48,122 nucleotides of DNA, from assembly GCA_013368325.1 (NCBI GenBank), contig JAACJK010000185.1:1-48122 (forward strand), written 5' to 3'. The notes under the pieces were generated by a model that ran no database searches, was not told where the DNA came from, and was given only the letters and a program-made list of their open reading frames with translations. Shown piece after piece: positions 21,385-31,920 of this stretch. Position 1 is the stretch's first letter, and each line of letters starts with the position of its first letter. Both the position numbers and the translations under genes were made by a program. The stretch comes from Ephemerocybe angulata. Lineage: Eukaryota; Basidiomycota; Agaricomycetes; Agaricales; Psathyrellaceae.

Positions 21385-22545
21385 GGGGGTGGAGGTGGTG
21401 GACGAGGAAAAGCACGGGCTGTCTCAGGGGAGCTTGGGCACCGGCTATGTCGCGTGATATCGGAATCGGCCTATCCCGAATCGAGTTCCGGGCCAATCAC
21501 ATGAGGCCTGTTACGGCTCACACTATTACCTGAAACGGAAGGTGCTCCGCTCGTTCCCCACATTCCGCGATGATGCTCCCATTCAACGGCGGAGGACGCG
21601 GGGCAGGCAAATACCTGACGGTGGTCTATGTAGTAGAAGTACTGCCCTTGAATTTCCTCCTGAGCATCTTTCAGATCTATCCAGCACTTATTGTAATAAT
21701 ATTCCGAATTCCACCCAATCTCCCATATTTGCCCCAAAGCCCCATTCCAAACATCCCGTACAGCCACCATCAACCCTATAAATTCCCGAAATCGCCCATC
21801 CACCCTTTTCTTCACCGCACTCAAGTCAAATTGCAAACCAAAGCGCCTACCCAGCCCAGGTTTGTGCCATAGCAGTGCTGAAATCGACTGGACGTCTCAG
21901 TGCTCGACCACCCGCTCGGGTGGTTACCGTTCGCTCTGTCTGACGCCGTCGTCCTGATCGTCGTCGAGAGGCGATATCGGTGGGACGGTGTTGAGAGGGA
22001 ACAGAGCCGGTAGTTCAGATATTCTTTTTTCTTTTCATTACTCCTTGTTATCAGAACTTTTGCAATACACTGGTCTTATCGGGATGAAGGAATTTCGGTG
22101 CGATATCGTTGCTATCGCTCACCGTCGATGCCAGTTATAAGGGTGCAAGTTGGATGCGCAATCGTGGACTGGCTCGTTCCCTCCCTGAGTAAGTCTTTCC
22201 CGTCGCGTTTCACGTTAAGGAAAGCTAAACCAATATTACAGGACGTAAGCAAACCATCGGTCAGGAAGACATGGAGCGCGATATTACTGGGGCACCTTCC
22301 GCTCATTCGTCGGTACCACCTCCATGGCCATGGCTCGAATACGAAGTCCAACAACCGTCGTCGAGCCAGAATTACGCATCGCTCTGCCTCGTGAACTCTT
22401 CGGCATCCTCCTGCCAACGATACTCGAACCGGGCCCCTTCGCGTTCTGCAGGTCTGGCAGCTTCCGATTCCCCTTACTACCACGTACGAAGGAGCCCAGT
22501 GATTAGGCTGGGCCGTTGCTTCCGGGTACCTACCGTTGTGCTTAC
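21385..22545. other. Single-copy spacer between SDH2 copy 3 and the inverted repeat
   Basis: It contains a CCAAT at 21493-21497 likely belonging to the SDH2 promoter and an unrecognised minus ORF (21471-21836). A stretch at 22140-22500 has possible plus-strand splice signals but no stable reading frame. Confidence 0.4.
21471..21836 (-). CDS. Hypothetical protein fragment, minus strand
   Basis: The first ~65 residues look protein-like ([17 protein letters not shown], then W/Y-rich), and the tail does not. The frame continues upstream without an ATG to about 21,880, where a stop closes it, so a start exon is missing or spliced. No family recognised. It points away from the SDH2 start. Confidence 0.3.
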   Translation of the reverse strand: MQFDLSAVKKRVDGRFREFIGLMVAVRDVWNGALGQIWEIGWNSEYYYNKCWIDLKDAQEEIQGQYFYYIDHRQVFACPASSAVEWEHHRGMWGTSGAPSVSGNSVSRNRPHVIGPELDSG

Positions 22546-23618
22546 CCTCCGAACCCTCAACTGATACCCTGGATACACTGGAGGAAACCTGGGCCAATGG
22601 CGACGACTGTCTCGTTTGCTGTTGATTCTAGTCTTCGCGAATACCCCCCGGGGCCTGACGTGCGCTTCCCCTCCGCTGTTTATCCAGTTAGGCGCTCGGC
22701 CCTGTCACTGAAGGGGTGGGTATCCTCCTTTCCACCGACCTTTCTGGCACGATCGTTGAAGCGGGAGTTATTGAATGCCCAGAAACATGCCATCCTCCGT
22801 GCATTTGAATGAGCCCCATCGAATGCTCGAGCTTCAATATTGGACAACGCGCCATGCAAGTGCATTCCGCAATTTTAATCGATGGGTGCATATTCTCGAA
22901 CTCTCGACGGCCAGAGACACCCGAGCGGGACGGAGGGGGCGTACTTCGGAGCTGCCAGTTGTATTTGGGTTCGGTTTGGAATGCCATGTTCCTTCAACTT
23001 TCACCCAGCGAATAGCGGAGCAACGTGAGTCGATGTCAAAGTAGACTTTTTCGCAAACTTACTGTTGGTTCTGGTCTTCGACAGGTACTTACCGTGACAC
23101 ACTGGGTGAACACACATCTCGGAACCTGATGGTTCCTGCACATCCGCTGTTTATCCTGTTTGGGCATGGGCATGGTGTCAACGTACGAGCGAACCGGCCA
23201 GAATCACCACTGTGCGTATGCACCCTTTGCTCCTGGCGAACCAATGTCATTACTCTTGCCAAGATCCTAATTATGCGTCTATTACAGTACATTTTGGGCG
23301 TTTGGCTCCACATTCGACTGAGGCAGATACCACAATCCGAAAATATTCAAAAGCTCGGTGCACACACCGGCCTGGGTATCGTCGGATACCTCGTTAACAG
23401 GGAACGTGCACAGACGGTCTTCCGGGTCTACTCCTCTGCGTTCCATCGCCCGAGCATCATCACGGAGGCCGAAAAGGATGGTGAAGAAGTTCTTCGTTTC
23501 CTCCATCTCGATAGTCATCCCGGCCGCTTTCAAAGCGTCCCTGAACTTGTTCGCAAGGGTCTGGTAGTACTCCGGCTCGAGGTGGGCGCCGAGATGTGTC
23601 ATAGCTCGAAGTAGCATG
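22546..23618 (-). repeat. Inverted repeat, right arm (parent-gene side)
   Basis: Reverse complement of the 1.07-kb segment found in every array unit (9375-10460, 18794-19870). On this side the homologous sequence continues without a break into the full parent gene, so this is the donor end. Small insertions, for example a GGGCATGGGCATGG run near 23165, mark divergence. Confidence 0.85.
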
Positions 23619-24198
23619 CGCTCCGCATTCCACATCATGACTTTGACGTTCTCAGGGGACAAGGGTATACACTTCAGTAACGTTTCAAGCCGCCACTTGA
23701 GGTCGCCTTTTGAAGCAAGTCGCCATCCAATGGCGTAAATATCGCCCATGATTACACAAATGTCGCGTAAATGATACGGATTGTAGTTCTAATGCACAAG
23801 TGTATGCGGTCAGTTTCAAGGGAATGGGAAGAGGGTTCAAACACCCGCACCTTGCGATCCTCAATCCTCAAAAAACCGGTGAAAGTCTTTGCGAACGCGA
23901 ATACCTTTTCTCTAATATTATCTGGCCTCCCACTCTCGGGATCCCAAGCTGCTGTGGCCCGCAGTACCATCGTTTCGCAGATCGTTTGCACGACGAGCAC
24001 AATAGTCCTGCTGTCTTTCCTGGATACGTAGAGCCTCTCGACTAGTTTTTGGATATAGCCGTTGATTCTGGGGATGTCGTTCTTATCATAGCCTTCCATG
24101 ATAACCTGTGCGATGGCTACCCCCGTCTGATTAATTAGAGGTTTGGGAGCAACAGCGATAGTCCGGTGAATTTGAAAGATCTTTGGTAGCGCGTTCAT
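23282..24198 (-). CDS. Unrecognised helical protein, 284 aa (parent of the array fragments)
   Basis: Two exons, 24198-23851 and 23788-23282, with a 62-nt GT-AG intron, join in frame (RIEDRK / NYNPYHLRD). I chose the Met at 24198 because the further upstream Met at 24285 abuts the TATA box. The sequence is predicted all-helical, with no signal peptide, membrane segment or catalytic motif that I can name. A conserved feature is EPEYYQTLANKFRDAL near residue 190. A related but diverged exon occurs at 33089-33529, so this is a local gene family. It resembles in style the helical adaptor-like families that are expanded in Agaricomycetes, but I do not assign one. Confidence 0.75.
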
Positions 24199-24285
24199 GC
24201 TGTCGGTTAAGTCGATGGGGTATGAGCGAGGATGGCGCTTCTCTGGGCGGGGGTTGGAGGTCTTTCTGGAGGTGTGGATGTACAT

Positions 24286-24293
24286 TATATATA
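24286..24293 (-). promoter_or_regulatory. TATA box of the 284-aa helical gene
   Basis: TATATATA on the minus strand just upstream of 24285, about 90 bp before the chosen ATG at 24198, a typical fungal spacing with a short leader. Confidence 0.5.
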
Positions 24294-24480
24294 CCGGAAT
24301 CGATGAACAAAGCCCCAGCCATATAATTTAAACGCAGTTGCTTTGTGCCCTTTGATGAAAATCTGTGGCGCCAAGTCGCGCCTTGGGCGCTTGTGCTTTG
24401 ATCAAACGCGGTCACGCGCGTCACCCAGGGTGATTGTGAACGCTCGCCTACTAGACCCAATGCAAGTGAATTCCAAGTGT

Positions 24481-24732
24481 TTATCTTCCTTTTTTGTTTG
24501 TGGCAGGCGCTACGAGCCATTCCTTGACTTCAGGAACCACCAGTCTACCAGGGTACACTTTCGCAGCTGGCATCACATTCGGCGGGCGCCTCTCCGCCAG
24601 ACAGGCGCGAATTGGAAACAGAGGATACCCATTCAACCTCAAAACACCCTCATGGAGTGCCCATTGATCTACGAATTGGACAGTGTGCAGGAGTTCACGG
24701 AGCGGCGCGAAGTAGAAGTAAGTTGTGCACAA
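24481..24732 (-). CDS. Hypothetical protein C-terminal segment
   Basis: The frame ends APLRELLHTVQFVDQWALHE, then a Pro-rich stretch including AERRPPNVMPAAK and LPEVKEWLV-like residues before TAG. The residue pattern looks like real protein rather than chance. No ATG begins this frame; a short exon with MYPSQ near 24785 could be spliced to it. No family recognised. Confidence 0.3.
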   Translation of the reverse strand: MCTTYFYFAPLRELLHTVQFVDQWALHEGVLRLNGYPLFPIRACLAERRPPNVMPAAKVYPGRLVVPEVKEWLVAPATNKKGR

Positions 24733-24799
24733 TTCCTAGTGTCCGGGTCAAATCCCATCGTTTCGTTACCTTGACTTGGATACATGTTCTGCTGGCCTA

Positions 24800-25170
24800 A
24801 AGCCGTTCTAATTCTTTCTGTGCTACCTATTCTCTTTGCTGGTGCGTCGTTTGGGTCGGCGAGGAACGCTGGAAAATAGAGTAAGAGTGCGTTGCGTTCG
24901 GAACTTCCCGCGTTTATTCTAATTTAAGGTCCGGGCCCGAACAGCCAACACTGGCAGAAGGTCTAGAATTATAATGCCTTGAATACGTTCGATTGCATTT
25001 GGATTGGCCTCCCTGAACCTCCCACACATATAATATGATGCTAAAGGCTAAGAAGGCGACGGAGAAAGCCCGATCGTTTCTTTCTTGACTCTAACCATAT
25101 CGTCAGACAACTGGCGACTGACGAAGCACGAAGAGAGTGCGCTGGCGGCATCGAGTGTCCGCCAAGAAGG
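24800..25170. other. Intergenic, promoter side of the DUF6534-like gene
   Basis: Nothing coding seen. An ACACATATAATATG element near 25024-25037 is a possible TATA box about 135 bp before the ATG at 25171. Confidence 0.4.
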
Positions 25171-26952
25171 ATGGCAACGGACGGTGACACCAATGCGGCT
25201 TGGTTGTGAGTGCTCTTCTCCTCCCGGCTTCTATCAGTCTATCTAATTCACTGGAGTGGCCTTAGTGCTGGCCCCTTGGTGCGTCTCTTCGTCTCAGTGT
25301 GCCATCGTACTTAATCCCGACTTTGGCCTCAGCTTCTAGGATGTCTGTTTTCGTACTTTCTCTATGGCGTATCGTTCAGCCAGACTGGTGCGTCCTATTC
25401 TAAGGGTCAAGTCATGAGCGAAGGAGGGCTTAGAGCATCCAATGGATACTTTGCCACAGTGCGCTACTTCCAGGCCACTCCACTTTCTAAGCGTTTCGCA
25501 TACGGAATCACTCTCGGTACGGCGTTTACTTGCGATTCTTTATACCACCGAACACACTTCCCTTCCTCAGAAGCCGCGAGTTAATGGTTTTTGCTCATAG
25601 TGACCGCCGTCTCCCTCCTCGAGCTTGCCCATGTCATAATCATGACATGCACCCTCGTTCACATTCTAGCTATCTCGATCCCGAAAGGGGACCTCAGTTT
25701 CAGGTCCCCACCCATCACGTTGGGTACCGCTCCTTTGATCACCACCGGTAAGTAGATTGCCAAATTACTAGCTGCGCGGCGTATGACCTAACCCCCTCCT
25801 GCATAGTTAACGTTTTGGTACAGGGCCACTTTGCACTGTTAGTCGCTCCATGACCAGACACTGTGGGTGGTTCTTGACACGATCTTGCAGGCGAATTCGC
25901 AAATTTTCAGGATATTCATTGATAGGGACTGCAATTGCGCTGTTAATTTTCGTTGTACGTCCCATCGGTTTCTGTCCCAGACGAGTGCCAAGAAAAGTGA
26001 TGCTAACGAACGGCCGCAGCTGGGAGTCATCCAATTCATTGCAAGCATCACGATAGCCTACGTGGTACATCTCATTATGCGATCTCGACGCCCGCTCAAT
26101 TTCTGACACGTACCCCTCAGACTGGAAGGATAAACAGGGAGCTGACACGTCTCCCCCTAAACCGTACCCAAGCGTGGGCACGAATGGTATGGTTCGTCCA
26201 CAACGTCGCGGCCGATGTTATAATAACGTGCAGCTTGGTATTTCTGGTGAGCCAGTCCTGTTTCATTTTCACTGGCTCAGCTTTCGATACTGATCCTCGC
26301 TTATATAGTATCTGAAATTTAGGAAGAATACTGAACGGAGAGCCTCAAGAAGCTGGCTGAACACGCTTATTCTGCACACCATCGAGAATGGGGCAGTTAC
26401 TTCTGTCTTTGCCACCATCCAATTCATATTCTGCTTCGCCATGCCACAGAACTTGATTTATCTAGGATTGCAAGTTATTCGTTTGCTTGCACAAATTCTC
26501 TTTACTGACCATCGTGATTGCTTGTAGTGCTTATTTCAGCGCTCCGTTGTAAGTATGCCGCCAAGATTCGTACGCCGGAAAACTCGCTCCCTAACTCAAC
26601 CTCCTTCTGTAACAGGTCCTCCAATGTTCTCCTTGCATCTTTAAATGCGAGCAGGCGGATTCAAATAGAAGCCGGGACCGACATCGATTTCTCTTCCACC
26701 GTATCTTCGGCGGAAAAGGGGCCTTCCGGGGCAACGGCCACGGTGCCTCGTACCACCATGGCCGCAAGGCGCAGACATAGTCTCTCAGGTGCGATACAGA
26801 ATGCGAGATTCGCAGCTGCCAGTACGCGCACAGATGATTTCCAACTCACAACCCTTGACTCCTCGATGATGCATCGCTCGAGAAGCGGTCTGGCGGGGGT
26901 CGAGCAGACCGTGGAGGGTAATTGGAGCGTTGGGGGTCGTAATAAGAGTTAG
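25171..26952 (+). CDS. DUF6534-like multi-pass membrane protein, many exons
   Basis: Pieces in order match the basidiomycete DUF6534 layout. GCLFSYFLYGVSFSQT is the first helix (about 25322-25369). An exon with VTAVSLLELAHVIIM follows (about 25597). A helix LGVIQFIASITIAYVV lies near 26019-26066. A helix with VWFVHNVAADVIITCSLVFL lies at about 26180-26240. The conserved YLKFRKNTERR loop and a last helix FATIQFIFCFAMPQN follow. The C-terminus is SNVLLASLNASRR plus a Ser-rich cytosolic tail ending at 26952. Introns are 50-70 nt. Two joins (near 25250 and 25810-25890) do not keep frame by simple splicing, so the gene may carry a small lesion or an error. The family's function is unknown. Confidence 0.7.
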
Positions 26953-27290
26953 GCTATGCTGAATCATAATTCCCCATCTCTTGCATCGCTTTATACCGGC
27001 TCCTGATATGTAGTCGTAGTTTGTGCCCCCCTCTCAAGCCTCGTTACTCCTATAAGTACTACGGCGTGCATATGCCCTGCGTCTATTCAATATTTAAGCT
27101 CGGTTACATTGTATAGTAGATACGGCACTAGTCCAGACCCATACTAATTCCACATCGAGCCATTGAATCGCCAATCTCATTGTCCCCAAGTTCCTTCGCT
27201 CCCTGACAGAATCCCCAAACATAGAATAAGCGCCCACCCTTCACAATCTCATGTCCACCATGACTCTGTACACTATGGTGTAGTAGAAGG
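26953..27290. other. Intergenic, no feature recognised
   Basis: AT-rich spacer between the DUF6534-like gene and the secreted-protein cluster. No coding or repeat signal seen. Confidence 0.4.
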
Positions 27291-27660
27291 GTGTGCTATA
27301 AAGTTGCACCCATCAGCCGCCACAGAGGCTCGGGTATCCCTGAAATATATGTATGTACTTAGGTCCCGGTTAGAATGGATCGGAGGCGAGCCGACAGCAC
27401 GGTGCGTATGGTGCATGGGAGCGTTTTGTGACTTGTCGAGGAGCTTTCCTGTATGTACATTGTACGGTTACACGGGTATTGTTCAAAGTTGAAGTACTCT
27501 TGCAAATTGAATCGAGCGCTTAAATTAGTAGATCGGCGTCCTTTGCAGTTCTTGGACCTAGCATGAAGTGTATGTACTTCCGTCGCCACACAGGCTTGGG
27601 TATCCCTATATCACTTCTTTGATGTTGGGTCGCATTGAAGTGTGAGAGCAAAAGTCTAAG
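27290..27660 (-). repeat. Duplicated downstream tract of the secreted-protein family (tract 1)
   Basis: Contains the shared blocks CCGCCACAGAGGCTCGGGTA, CATTGTACGGTTAC and CTTGCAAATTGAATCGAGCG, also found at 30330-30640, 31590-31920 and, in part, at 32195-32235. On the minus strand it reads in places like a lost 3' exon (SLCGDGSTYTSC-like). Confidence 0.65.
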
Positions 27661-27867
27661 GAACACACGATGCAATAATCAATTCCCCTTGCGAGCCCTA
27701 CTGCCCTCGTCTGAATACTCCAAAGCAAACTTCCAGAGCAAGTCGTAGAGCCTTACGATTGAATCCAGAAATACTCATAGTATCTTCATGTTCCAGTAGA
27801 GCAGTAACTAGTCAAGGTTCTCGAGAGTCTATGCAAGCGAGGCAGGACATCGGCTAGTGCTTATGTA

Positions 27868-28321
27868 CTACGAGTTCTTAGGACAAACTTTAATGTGCTT
27901 AGCGTACTGTTTGTATACAAACATATGAAGCAACTCGGTCAGTCACACCAATTTTCGAGCAAGAGAGACGAAAGGGTACTCACACTTCCGTCCTTTGCTG
28001 TGGTACCCTCCTGGTTGCATTTATGGCAGCGCCATTTGAATCGACGTTCAAGTTCAACGTCGAGGCGCTCGGAGAGCTCGGAGAGGAGGTCGCGGGTTGT
28101 GAGCTCTGCTAGGATATCACGGCGGGTGAAGATGCTGGTGTCGTCGATGTCATAGTATTCCCTGGCCGAGTTGGTATTTGTGGTCTGTTCCCAGGGGGAT
28201 TGAGGTTAGTATAGGGAAGGGTTGGGATTGTAGGGGTCTGACGTACGTGGTGGGAGGCTAGGGCTGAGGATATTAGAGATATGGCGAGGGGGATGGGAGC
28301 TAGGATGGAGTTGAGGCGCAT
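27868..28321 (-). CDS. Small secreted protein A, ~101 aa
   Basis: Exons 28321-28247, 28184-27984 and 27897-27868 give a hydrophobic signal peptide (MRLNSILAPIPLAISLIS... ending ALAS), a Thr/Asp-rich stretch, the family core RDILAELTTRDLLSELSERL and WRCHKCNQ. The third exon is specific to this copy (HIKVCPKNS then stop) and could start nine bases earlier at YAK. The upstream TATAAG (28394-28389) sits in a block shared with gene B. A short secreted protein with one C-x-x-C pair is effector-like, but no function is known. Confidence 0.6.
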
Positions 28322-28388
28322 TGGGGGCTTGGATTCAGTGGGGTTATTTGGGGATTATACTTTCAAAAGAAGTCTGGGGGGTGTTGTA

Positions 28389-28394
28389 CTTATA
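28389..28394 (-). promoter_or_regulatory. TATA box of secreted protein A
   Basis: TATAAG within CAACGTTATAAGTACAACACC-type sequence, repeated almost exactly before gene B. Confidence 0.45.
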
Positions 28395-28890
28395 ACGTTG
28401 GATATACATACCGCGCCTCGCAGTTTTCTTAGTTCCTATCATAAGTACAGCGTGAACTCGTATTAACCCGTTTGAGTAACTTCAGAGGTTGAGGTCTCAG
28501 CGGATGGGCGTTATATGCGCAAAGTTCCCGACCAGAGTTTGAACTTTGACTCGGATATGATATAGAGATGAGGGCTTCCTTCGCTTGTTTATTAATAGAG
28601 GCTTCCTCTGGATAGGGGGGGGGTACTATGTACATACCCTGGAATTGCCTGAGAAGACGTTAGAACTTAGCACCAGTGAGAATCTCCGGGGAAGCGAAAG
28701 TAGCGAGGTGAGTCGTCCCGGCATACACTGTAATGCCCACAGGCCCACAGCCGGTTTTTAAGAGTGCGCAGGTGGTAAGTAAAAGCCATATATTGCCACA
28801 ATGGGCGGCGCTGGCTAATACGGGGTATGTAGTACTACGCTCTTATCGAGCTAACACTTGTGGTCCTTAACCTGCAATTATTGGAGGGGG

Positions 28891-29270
28891 TCAGCGATCA
28901 CTCGAGTCAATCATCTCAGTGAAGTTGGTGCGCACGATTGGATCGCCTTTAGATGTGTCGAATTGGTGTTTGCATTTTCCACACCTCCAGATGTATCGGC
29001 GTTCGAGCTCGAGGCGCCCGGCGAGCTCGTTGATGAGGTCGCGCGTTGTGAGCTCTGCTAAGATGTCGCGGCGGGCGAGGGTAATAGTGTCGTCGATGTC
29101 ATACCCCCTTGCCGAGTTGAAATGTGTGGTCTGTTCCCAGGGGGAATCAAATTTAGTATAGGGAAGGGAAGGGTTGCGACCGAAATTTGGCATACTTCGT
29201 GGGATGCTAGGGCTGAGGATGTTAGAGATATGGCGAGGGGGATGGAAACCAGGATGGAGCTGAGGCGCAT
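28891..29270 (-). CDS. Small secreted protein B, 104 aa
   Basis: Two exons, 29270-29196 and 29130-28891, with a 65-nt intron right after the signal peptide (MRLSSILVSIPLAISLTSSA, then LASHE). The mature part has DIDDTITLARRDILAELTTR, WRCGKCKHQFDTSKGD and VRTNFTEMIDSSDR at the end. It is the clearest full-length member, and the intron position is shared with A, C and D. Confidence 0.72.
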
Positions 29271-29323
29271 TGTGGGCTTGGACGTGGAATTATACCTTCA
29301 AACAAAGTCTAGAGGGTGTTGTA

Positions 29324-29329
29324 CTTATA
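29324..29329 (-). promoter_or_regulatory. TATA box of secreted protein B
   Basis: TATAAG about 55 bp before the ATG at 29270, in the block shared with gene A. Confidence 0.45.
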
Positions 29330-29820
29330 ACGTTGGATATACATACCGCGCCTCGCAGTTTTCTTAGTTCCTATCATATAGCGTGAACTCTTGTTAACCC
29401 GTTTGAGTAACTTATGCATTCAGTAGCAGAGGTTGAGGTCTCAGCGGAGGGGCGTTATATGCGCAAAGTTCCCGACCAGAGTTTGAACTTTGATTTGCCT
29501 TCGAGATGAGGGCTCCCTTCGCTTGTTTATTAATAGAGGCTCCCTCTGAATAGGGTGGTACATACGGTGGAATTGCCCCTCTTCAATTGGGAATGCTAGA
29601 ACTTGGCGCCGGTGAGTCTCCGCCGTCGGGGAAGCGAAAGTAGCCGCAGGTGGTAAACCAAATCCATATATTGCCATGATGGGTGCTGTACAAAAGCAGT
29701 GGTCTGCATGGAAAGCCACAGTGAGGAGTCGAGTTTAGCCATGGTGGGATATCATGTATGGGGAGGTCTTTTTCCACACACGGCCGCAGTGTGGAGCTTT
29801 GGCTGCAATTATTGGAGGGG

Positions 29821-30255
29821 TCAGCGATCAATCGAGTCGGTCATCTCAGTGAAGTTGGAGCGCACGTCAGTTCTGTACATCTTCCTGCAATAATTACACT
29901 TCCATAATTTCCTAGTCTCCGTTGCTGACCTTACGATCACAAAATCCGATGATGAGTCGATCGGTGTGAATGTAATAATTTCCACCGGGTGACCTTTCGG
30001 CGCTCTCGGATCTCGAGGCGCTCGGAGAGCTCGTCGATGAGATCGCGCGTTGAGAGGTCCGATACTTGCGCTAGTTGGAGGTCTCGAGCGACGAGCTCGT
30101 CGATGTATTCCCTGGCGTCAAGGCTTGTGTCCTTCAGATGTTGGGGAGTGTCAGTGATGGCATCTGGAGCAGAGAAGGATAAGGCGTACGTCGCCGTAAG
30201 CGGAGACGAAGGATGTTGCGAGGGAGAGGACGATGGGGATTAAGGTGAGACGCAT
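29821..30255 (-). CDS. Small secreted protein C, 99 aa, with an extra intron
   Basis: Exons 30255-30190, 30131-29994 and 29916-29821. Signal peptide MRLTLIPIVLSLATSFVSAYGD, then SLDAREYIDELVARDLQ, STRDLIDELSERLE and WKCNYCRKMYRTDVRSNFTEM. The second intron (29993-29917), inside the run of arginines before the C-x-x-C motif, is absent from B and D. Without that splice the frame would run to an early stop after HRSTHHRIL. Start and intron 1 agree with D. Confidence 0.65.
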
Positions 30256-30329
30256 GGTGGCTTACAGTGGCGGATGGTTGAGGGTCGAAGGGGGGATGGA
30301 TGGGGCGTAGATTTGCCAGGGTGAATCAT

Positions 30330-30640
30330 GATATAGGGCCCGGTTAGAATGGTTAGATGTATGATCGGAGGCGAGGCGACAGGGCGGTGCGTATGGTGCA
30401 CGGGAGCGGTTTGCCGAGGAGGTTTGCTGTACATTGTACGGTTACAAGTGTATTGTTCAAATTTGAAGTACTCTTGCAAATTGAATTGGGCGCTTAATTT
30501 AGTAAATCGGCATACTCCTTTGCAGTTCTTGGACTTGACATGAAGTGTATGTACTTCCGCCGCCACACAGGCTCGGGTAGGCTCGGGGATCCCTATACTT
30601 CCCTATCACTTCTTTGATGTTTGGGTCAGGGCCGCATGGG
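30330..30640 (-). repeat. Duplicated downstream tract (tract 2)
   Basis: Shares the CATTGTACGGTTACA, CTTGCAAATTGAAT and CCGCCGCCACAGAGGCTCG blocks with tracts 1 and 3. Confidence 0.6.
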
Positions 30641-30715
30641 TCAGCGATCGAGTCCATCATCTCAGTGAAGTTGGTGCGCACGATTGGATCACTTTTGGAT
30701 GTGTCGAATTTGAGC
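30499..30715 (-). pseudogene. 3' fragment of the secreted-protein family
   Basis: Starts inside the core (KFDTSKSDPIVRTNFTEMMD) and reads through the position where B and C stop, continuing ADPCGPDPNIKEVIGKYRD and LCGGGSTYTSC. It has no signal peptide or C-x-x-C motif upstream. It shows that the tracts include ancestral family 3' sequence. Confidence 0.5.
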
Positions 30716-31023
30716 TCCTGTAATATGGTGCGAACTCTTATTAACCAGTTTGAGCAACTTATACAATCAGCAGCAGAGGTTGAGGTCCCAGCGGAGGGGC
30801 GTTACATGCGAAAGGTTTCCAAATTGCGCCCACTCGGCCTATTTATGAAGAGATGAGGTCTTCATATCGCTCGCTTAGAGGTGCACCGAGTGAGCAGGTG
30901 GTAAACGCCATATATTGAATACTACATTGGCTGGCGAATGCTCGTACTACGCGTACACTGGTCGAGGCTAGGTAATCTCGGCGCTCAGCAACTGTGGTCG
31001 GAAGACTACAATTATTGGATGGG

Positions 31024-31382
31024 TTAGCAATCAATCGGGTCGATGATCTCAGGGAAGTTGGTGCGCACGGTTACGTCGCCTTTGGATGTGTCGAATGTGC
31101 GTTTGCATTTTCCACACTTCCATTTGTATCGGCGCTCGAGGCGCTCGGAGAGTTCGTCGATGAGGTCGCGTGTTGAGAGGCCTGAGAGTTGGACGTGGAG
31201 GTCCCGAGCGGCAAGCGAGTCGATGTATTCCCTGGCGTCAAGGCTTGCAGTGTGCTTGAGATTTGTCGGGGAGTGTCAGTGTGGGTCTGGGCTGGAAAGA
31301 GAGGAATGGGGCGTACGTCGTGGTAAGCGGAGACGAAGGAAGTTGCGAGGGAGAGGACGATGGGGACTAAGGTGAGACGCAT
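31024..31382 (-). CDS. Small secreted protein D, 98 aa
   Basis: Exons 31382-31317 and 31254-31024 with a 62-nt intron. Signal peptide MRLTLVPIVLSLATSFVSAYHD, then SLDAREYIDSLAARDLHVQL, STRDLIDELSERLERRYKWK, CGKCKRTFDTSKGD and VRTNFPEIIDPIDC before TAA. The cleanest gene model of the four. C and D form one subgroup by signal peptide, A and B the other. Confidence 0.72.
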
Positions 31383-31589
31383 CTTGAGGGTGGTAAAGGG
31401 GGCTGAGGCTTGAGGTTAATCTTGAAGAAGGGGGAATGGGGTGTGGATTTGTGGGTGTGGGTTATATGCATGAACTTAAGTACCGTTTAGATAGAGGTTT
31501 CTCCGGGGTTAAGAATTGGAGACCCCGTGTCAGAGGCGTCTTGGAGTGTGTATTGAGAACCCCGTTTTTGATATAAGTTGCCATTGGTA

Positions 31590-31920
31590 TGTATTATACA
31601 TGATCGGTGGCGGGCGACAGCACGTTGCTTATGGAGTACGGGTCTGAAGCGTTTCGTTGAGGAGGTTTGTTATACATTGTACGGTTATTGTTCAAACTTA
31701 GAAGTACTCTTTGCAAATTGGATCGAGCGCTTAAATTGGTAGATATCGGCATACTCCTTTGTGGCAGTCCTTGGACTTGACATGAAGTGTTACGAGTAGC
31801 TAGAATTCTATGTGTACTACTTATGGTGTAGAGTCTAGACGGGTGTACTTCCGCCGCCACAGAGGCTCGGTATCCCTCTATCACTTCTTCGATGTTCGGG
31901 TCAGCGCCGCATTGAAGTGT
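31590..31920 (-). repeat. Duplicated downstream tract (tract 3)
   Basis: Contains the same blocks as tracts 1 and 2, including the ACTTCTTCGATGTTCGGGTCAG-like end. Confidence 0.6.

Noticed and set aside
22098..22600. Plus-strand exons in the spacer before the inverted repeat
   Set aside because: A GTAAGT donor and TTACAG acceptor exist, but every join reaches a stop quickly and no family resemblance is seen.
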